Source of the DNA: Heterohyrax brucei | Taxonomy: Eukaryota; Chordata; Mammalia; Hyracoidea; Procaviidae | Assembly: GCA_028571685.1 (NCBI GenBank) | Contig: CM053166.1 | Coordinates: 60,412,111-60,476,110, forward strand | Reading direction: 5' to 3' | Length of the DNA stretch: 64,000 nucleotides | Shown: positions 56,421 to 64,000 of the stretch, one piece after another | Numbering within the stretch: the first letter of the stretch is position 1 | Layout of the letters: each line of letters starts with the position of its first letter | Notes under the pieces: generated by a model | Databases searched by the model: none | Seen by the model: only the letters and a program-made list of their open reading frames with translations | What the model was told of the DNA's origin: nothing | Position numbers and translations under genes: made by a program

Positions 56421-57470
56421 GCATATCACACAGTAGTACAGCCAAGTCACCTAGAAGAATGCCTAGTTAGTGCTGATGGGACTGAAGGCCTATTCACTTA
56501 ACCTAATGTTCCTTGATAACAGGATGATAAGTAATCACTCAGGGCTCAATGTGCTCTGGTTTTTTGAAGACCTATTGAATTCTGGCTCTTTTTCTGATTC
56601 CTTTTACTCATTTCAAAATGTACTATATTGCCTGGGGTATTAGCTGTTTCTTAATAATATCAAACATGGGTGTACAACCTCTCAAGCTGACCTTGTAATT
56701 TTCAACTAGCCACATTGACCTTGTATTATTTTCAACTAGTCATACCTACTCACACAGCATGCAGTTACAAATGAAAGCAAGCAGCAAGTATTTCAGTGCC
56801 ATTTTCCAGTTTTCTATGGCATATGCTCCAATTCCTCTTTGTTCTTAACCCTTGTCTCTGCTTCTCCTGTTTTTGCCCTGTCCCAGCAATTTAAACTGGA
56901 CATTTAGACTTGATCTTCCAAGTATTGATCTTCAGTACTCTTTAGGGACTTTGACTCATGCTTGCTTTTGTGTTTTGTTAGTGATTGTTTTATAAAAAAC
57001 CTTAAACTGGCTCAGGCCACAGGACTCATTCCCAGTGTGGCCCTTCCTCAGTGGCCCTCCCCTTCTACTAGAGGCTGCCTCACAGGACAGCTGGATGTCC
57101 TTCCACTGTGCTCCTGCTGTTACTCTGTGGTCTTCTCTCTGCATAGGCATATGTTAGAAAACCCTGTGCCCATCTCCTCCTCACTTTTCTCCCTTCTTTG
57201 AGCTCTTCTTTGTATCCACTCTTACGTTCTCTTCTGCTGTTAGATCAGTCATTGGGAAACACTAGGCCTGGATGGACTACTTCCAATGGAATGGGAACAT
57301 AAGACTCTGTGCTGCTGTGTTGTTGCTCCAGTTCTGGGGTCTCAAACCAGTTTGCCTTCTACTTATCACCTTTCAGATTTCTCCTTTTGTTGTCTCTTTC
57401 ATTATTTCCAGTTGTGCTTAGTGAGACAACAGGGAGAAACAAATCTATGACATCTTATCTTGATCAGAAG
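56421..57470. other. No gene recognised
   Basis: Unique DNA with several pyrimidine-rich stretches. No frame above about 80 codons with any motif. Confidence 0.5.
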
Positions 57471-57474
57471 TATA

Positions 57475-57665
57475 GCTCCACTTTTTTCAATTGAGGTGAA
57501 ATTCATGTAACATAAAATTAACCATTTTAAACTAAACAATTGAGTGGCATTTAATACATACACGTATTGTGAAACTATCACATTTGTATAGTCCAGAACA
57601 GTTTAATCACCATAAAAGAAACTCTGCACCCATTAAGTAGCCACTCCCCATGTGCTCTCTTTTAA
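57475..57665 (+). mobile_element. Old L1 3' end-like fragment
   Basis: TTGAGGTGAAATTCATGTAA, AACAATTGAGTGGCATTTAA and AGTAGCCACTCCCCATGTGC recall a mammal-wide old LINE 3' region. Confidence 0.5.
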
Positions 57666-57938
57666 GACAAGCAAACGTGGACATTTCAGGATAGCAAAAA
57701 TCTGTACAATAGGCAATGGATGTTTCTATTGTCTTTTATCATCTACTCGGAACAATATTATACAACTTTCAGCTATGACTCTCACAGGTTTTAACCTTTC
57801 ATGTATGTGAGTACTCCTAGTTTTCACATTTTCAACCAGATCACTACCCTCCCACTTCTCTATTTTGTTGTGAGAGTGGAGTTGACACCACAAATGGTAT
57901 CAACCCCACACTGGGTATCTAAAGCCAGGTTTCATGCC

Positions 57939-58462
57939 TGTTTTAGTCAGCCAGGGCTGCTCTAACAGAAATACCACAGAGTGGATGGCTTTAACAAAGG
58001 ACGGTGTATTCTTACGTAGTCTGGTAGGCTGCAAGTCCATATTCAGGGTGTCCTCTCCAGGGGAAGACATTCCCCTTGTCGGCTCTGGAGGAAAGTCCGG
58101 TATCGCATCAGTCTTTGTCCAGGGAGCATCTTAGCACAGGAACCTCAGGTCTGAAGGACGCGCTCTTCTCCTGGTGCTGCTTTCTTGATGGTACAAGGTT
58201 CCCAATTCTCAGCCTGCTTCTCTGTTCTTTTATCTCTGGTAGGATGAAAGGATTAAGGGTGAGCCAAGCCATACTCCAGGGAAACTCCCTTTACAGTGGA
58301 GCAGAGAGGTGATCCTATGAAGGGATTTACAGGCCCACCCTAATCCTTTAACATATAGCATAGGAAAACCACAAAATGGAGGACAGTCACAAGATACTGG
58401 GAATCATGTCCCAGCCACATGACTACACATATTTTTGGGGGGACACAATTCAATCCATGACA
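57939..58462 (-). mobile_element. Solo LTR, antisense (copy 5 of the 8.1-kb family)
   Basis: Ends TGTTTTAGTCAGCCAGGGC and TTCAATCCATGACA. Very similar to the copy at 39.2 kb. The 5-bp flanks ATGCC and TTGTC agree at only three positions. Confidence 0.88.
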
Positions 58463-58539
58463 TTGTCCTTTTTATAATTTCTTCTAGGGCAAAAATGATT
58501 GGCTGTAATGAGATCCAGCCTGATTTCAGATGGTCTTAT

Positions 58540-58706
58540 TTGAACTGGTGGCATAGTGGTTAAGTGCTACAGCTGTTAACCAAAAAGTCAGCAATTCAAA
58601 TGCACCAGACACTCACTGGAAGCTCTATGTAGCAGTTCTACTCTGTCCTATAAGGTGCCTGTGAGTCAGCATCAACTCAACGGTGCTGAGTTTTGTTTTG
58701 CTTTAA
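58540..58706 (+). mobile_element. AfroSINE
   Basis: GGCATAGTGGTTAAGTGCTA, ACCAAAAAGTCAGCAATTCA, GTGAGTCAGCATCAACTCAA. Confidence 0.88.
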
Positions 58707-58805
58707 TTTGAGCTGGATCAACGGGTAGCTCCTTTCCTTTAAAATCAACATCAAGGTAGTTCAAGCTTTGGACATAGACATCTGTAAGAGACTTTTAACT
58801 GAAAA

Positions 58806-59178
58806 AAAGCCTTAAACCAGTTGCCCTTGAGTCAGTTCCAACTAACGGTGACCCTTGTGTTGCACAGTAGAAATACACTCTATTTTCAAGGCTGTGAACT
58901 TTCAGAAGCAGATTAACCCAAAAAAACCATTGCTCGCAAATCAATTCAGACTCATAGCTACCCTACAGGACAGAGTAGAACTGCCCCATAGAGTTTCTAA
59001 GGAATGTTTGGTGAGTTCAAACTGTCAGTGTTTTGGTAGCACTTAACCACTGTGCCGCCAGGATTTCCTCAGAAGCAGACTGCCAGAACTTTATTCCAAG
59101 GTATCTTGGAATGGGTTCGAATCACCAAGTTTTTGGTTAGTAGTCAAGCCCTTAACTATCTGCACCACCTAGGAAAGC
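58806..59178 (-). mobile_element. AfroSINE long variant, antisense, split by a SINE
   Basis: Blocks 58806-58914 and 59069-59178 (CAAGGCTGTGAACTTTCAGA; CAAGTTTTTGGTTAGTAGTC) form one reversed SINE around the insertion. Confidence 0.8.
58915..59068 (-). mobile_element. AfroSINE, antisense, inserted in another SINE
   Basis: Flanked by TCAGAAGCAGATT (58902-58914) and TCAGAAGCAGACT (59069-59081), a 13-bp TSD with one mismatch. Confidence 0.92.
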
Positions 59179-59179
59179 A

Positions 59180-60198
59180 TTACATGTTCCAACTGTTGCA
59201 ACAGCATTAAGTTTATCTTTCTGAGAAAGGTACATTCAGAATTTTGTTGTATTTAAAAGTTAAACACAGTTTTACTTCCATCTTTTTTTCTCGAGAGATA
59301 GAAAACTAACAAGTCTACGATAAGGGTTAGGGAACTTGAAATTTTGAAAGTAAAATTTTCCCTAGAAGCTCCTGAATAATGCTCATAGATTCTTGTAAGA
59401 CAGGTATGATTACGTCTGTTTTAAAGACGGTCAAGTTGTAATTCAGCAAGGGTAACTGATTTAACCTCTGGCTGATAAGGGACAAGAGAATCCATCAGCT
59501 TTGACTCCTGCTGATGACTCCAAAGCTCATGCTGTTCCCTTTAGTTAAACTTTTGTTCAGTGTCACACTTTATGTTCAGCTCCAAAAAGATAATGAGTTA
59601 GATAGGATCCCTACTCTCCAGAAATTCACCATTTCACAGGTACAATTAACTTCTTTTGTGGCAACTTTGCTCACATATTTCTCCTCAGCCTCTTTTTTTC
59701 TTTTTCCATTTAGTAGGGATTAAAGATACACCTCTATATACATCAAACACTGTTCTCAGCCAAGATGAGTTTTATTGTAAATTTTTTAATTCTGTGAAGT
59801 TGTTCTTTCCAGTTGTCCTTCTGGTGGAAGCTACTAATTTAATGACCAGTAAAAGACAAAATCTATTTCACAGACTATAACTGTAGGGAATCTCTCACTG
59901 TCCTTTGTGTCTTAATGTCTTAAAGATGATTGTACCCATTATGTTTCCATCCAAAAAGTCAGTCTTACAAGACTTCCCAAATAAATGATTTTACTGCCTT
60001 TTAAAATAATAGCTTTGTGGGGAATGTTTACAACAGATTGTTTCAATGCTCAAAAGTATAAACTTTAGCCTTACTTAGAAATAAATAACTTCTTTGTTCA
60101 TTTACCATGTGGTTTATTTTTCGCTTACCCTACTCTGGTAAATATTTTGTCTCTTTTAACTTCATATAGATATGGTAGCAGATAGAGAAAGAAGACTT
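59180..60198. other. No gene recognised
   Basis: About 1 kb of unique DNA. A weak MIR-like patch near 59400-59465. Confidence 0.5.
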
Positions 60199-60199
60199 C

Positions 60200-60415
60200 A
60201 ACTGTAAATCCTTTGCAGTCAGGAACATCTGACTGAAATCTCAGCTCTACCACTCACTTGCTCTGTCACCTTAGGCAAATGACTTAACCCTGGTGAATTC
60301 TGAAGTCTTCATTCATTCTTATGGCTGCTTAGAGGGTTACATGTGATGAGAAGGATGCCTGGCACAAAGGAAGATTCCCCAAATGCTAGCTGTTTCCTCT
60401 TTTCTTCCATCCACT
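60200..60415 (+). mobile_element. MIR SINE
   Basis: CAGCTCTACCACTCACTTGC, AGGCAAATGACTTAACCCTG, and GATGCCTGGCACAAAGGAAG in MIR order. Confidence 0.8.
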
Positions 60416-60419
60416 CTCA

Positions 60420-60785
60420 GAATTATCTTTGGTTAATGTATTTATATTAAGTTTTATAGAGGAACAAGTCTAGTTTCCCAGTATGAGTCTGAGATCCTGA
60501 GTTTAATCTTTTGTTTTGACAATAACGTATGTGTCAGAATACTCTACTGAGATATTTTGTTTTTTCTCCTTGCTCTAAAAGGTTAGGGGTTATTCTCACT
60601 CTTTCTCTAATCTCAAAAAGGGGCCCAAGTTTTATGTTCTCAGTTTGGATTTTGCTGCTAAGATTTTTAGTGTCTTGTGTACCAAAGAGCCACAAGTATG
60701 ATTTTTCAAACATGAAGAAAGCCTCTCCAACTCAGGTTTTTATTGCTTCAAGCCTAGGCTCTCAAAGGCAGACTGTACCATGGAC
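60420..60785. other. No gene recognised
   Basis: Unique DNA. The frame 60529-60825 runs into the RTE and shows no motif. Confidence 0.45.
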
Positions 60786-60789
60786 TGAC

Positions 60790-61100
60790 AAAGGAACAGA
60801 TAAATCTCTCTTGGAAGGAGTATAACCAGAATGCTCCTTGGAAGTGAGGATGTCTAGACTTCATCTGACATCATTTGAGCATACTGCCAGGAGGGACCAG
60901 TCTCTGGAGAAAGATATAATGTTTGGTAAAGCAGAGGGTCAGTGAAAAAGAGGAACACCCTCAACAAGATGGATTGACACAGTTGTTACAACAATGGGCT
61001 GAAGCATAACAACAATTGTGGTTATGGCACAGGACTGGGCAGTGCTTCGTTCTGTCATACATAGGGTCACTGTGAGTCAGAACTGACTTGAAAGTGTGGA
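60790..61100 (+). mobile_element. RTE LINE 3' end, 5'-truncated
   Basis: CTCTTGGAAGGAGTATAACC, GGAGGGACCAGTCTCTGGAG, ATGGATTGACACAGTTGTTA, and GTCACTGTGAGTCAGAACTG at the tail. Confidence 0.88.
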
Positions 61101-61144
61101 CTGTAGACTAGAGGGTGCTTCCTGGATATCCTGTGTAAGACTCT

Positions 61145-61510
61145 ATATCAGTTAGGGTAGGTAAGGTTATACTGTGGTAACAAGAAAGCCTTGAATATCA
61201 GTGGCTTAAAATAACCAAGATTTATTTATTGTGCACATCCTTCTATATTTGACTGAGGATTCTGTTCCACACTATTGCCATCCACATTCTAGAACCCTGA
61301 CTGAGGGAGCAGCTACTCTCTGGGAGCACTGGAAAACATGACCTCATTCCTAGAACTTCTTCCTGAAAGTGACACGTATGACTTCTGTCCACTCTTCATT
61401 ATTCAAAGCAAGTCATGGTAGCTGTACCTAGCTTCACGTGGATAGAAAAAATGTTATCGTGTGCCTGGAAGAAGACAGAGAAGAATATTGTGAACAACCC
61501 TAATATCTTT
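61145..61510 (-). mobile_element. Mammal-wide LTR-like repeat, antisense (first copy)
   Basis: AGTTAGGGTAGGTAAGGTTA, CAGTGGCTTAAAATAACCAA, CCTGGAAGAAGACAGAGAAG. The same order recurs at 62.3 kb. Class uncertain (MaLR-like). Confidence 0.5.
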
Positions 61511-61514
61511 AAGA

Positions 61515-62062
61515 ATCTGTCTTTCTGACCACTAAACGTTCAGTTTACTCTCCTCTCATAAAGAAAACTCTTACAACCATCCCAAAGAAGACAATCCAAA
61601 AGTCCTATTCAGTCTTGGCATCAAGCTTGAAGTCAAACGTTTATGAGTGATTCAGAGTAGTCTTCTGCATTTAAGAGTAATGTGCAATGACTACTACATC
61701 AGGTCTGGATGGGACTATTCTTAATCCAGAGAACTGTGAATAAAAAAAAAAAAGAAAAGTATCTCCATGTAGTCAACATACATGAGAGAGAAAAGAAAGA
61801 AAGAAAGATGTTGGTCTGTTTCAATTTTCCTAGGCAGACACTGGGAGGATCCTCTACCATGGTGGTGGAGAATGCTTAATTATTAGATCTTGATTTTGCC
61901 CCGTAGCCCTTAGTTATCTTCCTTGACCTCATGAACAAAGGCATGGGAGAATGTACCTCTCTTATGGGTTGAGCAGCTTTCTTAATCTACTTTCCCTCAG
62001 TAAAGTCAAACTGTCACAGGCTTTCCTAGTCAAATGACCCATGGTTTCTTTGGTGATATACC
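61515..62062. other. No gene recognised
   Basis: Unique DNA with an A-run (61742-61753) and a short GAAA repeat (61790-61808). Confidence 0.5.
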
Positions 62063-62106
62063 AGCCAGCCAAGTGCTGTCAAATTGGATCCAACTCATGG
62101 CGACCT
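62063..62106 (-). mobile_element. Micro SINE-tail insertion, antisense (about 44 bp)
   Basis: AGCCAGCCAAGTGCTGTC, then AAATTGGATCCAACTCATGG and CGACCT: the reverse of the same tail unit, here diverged in the palindrome. No clear duplication. Confidence 0.7.
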
Positions 62107-62294
62107 CAAAAACTCAGTTTTTGTTGCTGCTGATTGTTTTATTTTTGTTTTAAATCTGTTTAATGTCAGTCATCTACACATGCCAGTAGTCACCCATGTA
62201 GTTCTCTTCTAGGTATCTTTTGACTTAAATGAACAGAACACCAGATTATTAATCTTTGATGGGAGAACTACATTTTTACACATTTGTAATAATC

Positions 62295-62655
62295 AGGATA
62301 GGTTAGTTCAAGCTGCAGTAACAAGCAAATACAAACGTTCAGCAGCTTAAAAAGTAGAGGTTTATTTCTCGCTTGTGCTACATGTCATTGAAGGTCATCT
62401 GGGCGATGCACTCCACGTGCACTCACTCTGGTACCCAAGTCAGAAAAAAAGAGCATAGTGAATCACACTTGTGGATCTGAGAGCTCCTTCCTTAAAGATA
62501 CACATTGTATCTACTCACATCTCACTTACTGTCAGTGCAAGTCAGATGGGTACAAGTTATTTCAAGTGGAAAGGAAGCAAACCCTGCCAAGTGTCTGAGA
62601 AGGGGAAAGTTCAGGAATATTTGTGAAGAGCATAAATAACTATTACAAACTCCTT
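62295..62655 (-). mobile_element. Mammal-wide LTR-like repeat, antisense (second copy)
   Basis: GATAGGTTAGTTCAAGCTGC, GTAGAGGTTTATTTCTCGCT, TCTGAGAAGGGGAAAGTTCA. Same family as 61145-61510. Confidence 0.5.
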
Positions 62656-62939
62656 GGACTTTTGCATGACCTAAGTGAAAGGTTTTCAACTATGGAAGTG
62701 ATGGTATCTTCTACAAGCCAGATCATATAAATCGGATGGTTTTATTTAGAGAAATAATTGCATTTGGATAATAATATTAATATTAGTATTAATTCCTTTG
62801 TTCCTTTTATAAGTACATTTTGCCCCATGATTCCTCTCTTACCCCATCCCTTTGGGCACCCCGAACTTAGTGAGAGAAGGATACAGCAGAACAACAGACT
62901 AAGCTCTCAGGTGGGTTGGAAGTTGGTAAGGGATTTAAA

Positions 62940-64000
62940 AAAACATTATTTATTTATTTATTTTGTGTGTGTGTGATTAAGAGTAAGTATACAACCCAAG
63001 GGTTTCCATGAGTCAGATCCGACTCAACAGCACTTGGCATATAATCCAAATTAAATTCACGTGCCCGCCTATCTGCAGCTCCTTCTGCTCTCCTAGTGCA
63101 GTGAAAGAACAGCTCTCCTTTTCATTCTATATATGTCATATCCTCTTAACAATCTCCTCTCCACCCTCTCCTCTCCCTTTCAGTAAGAGGCCAGTAAGAC
63201 AGCGTCCTATAGATGCATAGATTCATAAAGTACACACGTCATATGGTTGCATCGTTTCCCCAAGTCCCAGTCCATTCTTGTCCGAAGACTTGACCTCAGT
63301 AATGTTTTCTGGTCAGGTGCAGCAGCAGGGCTAGGGGCCAGGCTCCTAGTGGAATCCCATGGCTTCGAGACCATCAATTGCAGTCTTTTAGTGGAGTCCT
63401 TGAGGCGTACCTTCTTTTTCTCTTGTGGCCACTGGGACTTGACATTGTATGTCCTATCATAATTGTCTTTAGTGGTGGCCAGGCACCATCTGGTTCTTCT
63501 GGTCATATGTTGGTACAGTCATCCATTCACATGGGTCCTTCTGTCTCCTTGGCTCCTTTTCCTCTGTGTCTTTTTTGCTTTTGGTGATCGTCTGTTTGGA
63601 CCATTAAGTGTACCTCAGATGGCAGCTTGCTAGCTTTTAAGACACCAGATGCCACTCACCAATATGGGATGCAAAAGACTCACTTAGCAATAGGCTAGTT
63701 AGGCCAATTGACTCTAATGTCCCCTGAGAGAATGGTCCCCAGAACCCCTGCCCTGCTACTCTATTCTTGCAATATTGGGTTAAGATTGGGAGAGTTTTCA
63801 GTTTATGTTGAAGTCCAGTTAAGTTGATCTTTCAACTGTGTGTTGTCACTGCTTTCACCCAACAAATTTCCATCATCTAATCTATGACCAGTCCTTTCCC
63901 TCTTTCCCTTCCCTTGCAGCCATCAGTCTTTTCTTCTGTACATGAGTCTACTTTTTAGTCCTTATTGTAGGGGTCTTATACAATATTTGTCCTTGTGCCA
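62940..64000 (-). mobile_element. L1 3' UTR, antisense, running off the window
   Basis: Tail (TTTATTTATTTATTTTGTG) then the full reversed 3' UTR. The ORF2 end lies beyond or at the right edge. A 39-bp SINE-tail insertion sits near its start. Confidence 0.9.
63000..63038 (+). mobile_element. Micro-insertion of a SINE 3' tail (39 bp) with TSD
   Basis: GGGTTTCCATGAGTCAGATC to CAACAGCACTTGGC, between ATACAACCCAA (62989-62999) and ATATAATCCAA (63039-63049), 9 of 11 identical. The uninterrupted L1 site is seen at 34.85 kb. Confidence 0.85.

Noticed and set aside
1..64000. CRISPR arrays, operons, bacterial promoters or tRNA/rRNA genes
   Set aside because: The window is vertebrate repeat-rich DNA. 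The direct repeats found are target duplications, microsatellites or interspersed elements, and the tRNA-like SINE heads are too diverged to be tRNA genes.

Overview
The window is mammalian nuclear DNA with no recognisable host protein-coding gene. Its repeats point to an afrotherian, most likely an elephant lineage. There are dozens of tRNA-derived SINEs of the AfroSINE type, RTE-type LINEs sharing the same 3' tail (RTE1_LA-like), L1s with a long 3' UTR of the elephant type, and lineage-specific LTRs. Ancient mammal-wide repeats (MIR, MLT/MaLR-like LTRs, old L1, a hAT-like element) fill the rest. The assignment is from recognition of repeat style, not from a database search.

Layout. 1-5.8 kb: two 5'-truncated sense L1s, the second split by an antisense L1 3' fragment. 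5.8-9 kb: SINEs, a 525-bp solo LTR and unique DNA. 9-13.7 kb: an antisense L1 3' end split by a 2.6-kb RTE, plus an antisense RTE fragment. 14-21.3 kb: nested LTRs and SINEs with TA/CA microsatellites. 21.66-28.84 kb: a full-length but dead L1 (5' UTR, ORF1, ORF2, 3' UTR). 28.9-35.5 kb: SINEs, a tetranucleotide repeat and three L1 3' ends, two of them with perfect target-site duplications (TSDs). 35.8-38.1 kb: unique DNA. 38.1-41.4 kb: the 5' part of an old L1 carrying two solo LTRs, one of which holds a further LTR. 43.3-55.5 kb: a very old L1 interrupted by a MITE-like element, an RTE (itself split by an L1), a SINE, and finally an endogenous retrovirus. 55.6-64 kb: L1 fragments, a hAT-like element, a solo LTR, SINEs, a MIR, an RTE tail and an antisense L1 running off the end.

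The main unit is the provirus at 48,159-55,229 (minus strand, 6-bp TSD ACTTTG). It has two LTRs of about 345 bp, a tRNA-Lys-type primer binding site, gag with a major homology region and two zinc knuckles, a dUTPase-protease ORF with traces of a G-patch, pol with RT, RNase H and integrase, and a collapsed env. Both -1 frameshift signals (GGGAAAC between gag and pro, AAATTTT between pro and pol) survive, the first with a well-formed predicted pseudoknot. This architecture is betaretroviral and closest in layout to type-D viruses. The copy is dead: gag, pro and pol carry frameshifts, the protease active-site Asp is Asn, and env has lost most of its length. I counted 11 substitutions and one 2-bp indel between the LTRs, so the insertion is moderately young.

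The second notable signal is a set of micro-insertions of 38-49 bp, all made of the last part of one SINE family (a 16-bp palindrome plus a CACTTGGC tail). They start at or within a base or two of the same nucleotide, and three sit between short direct repeats.
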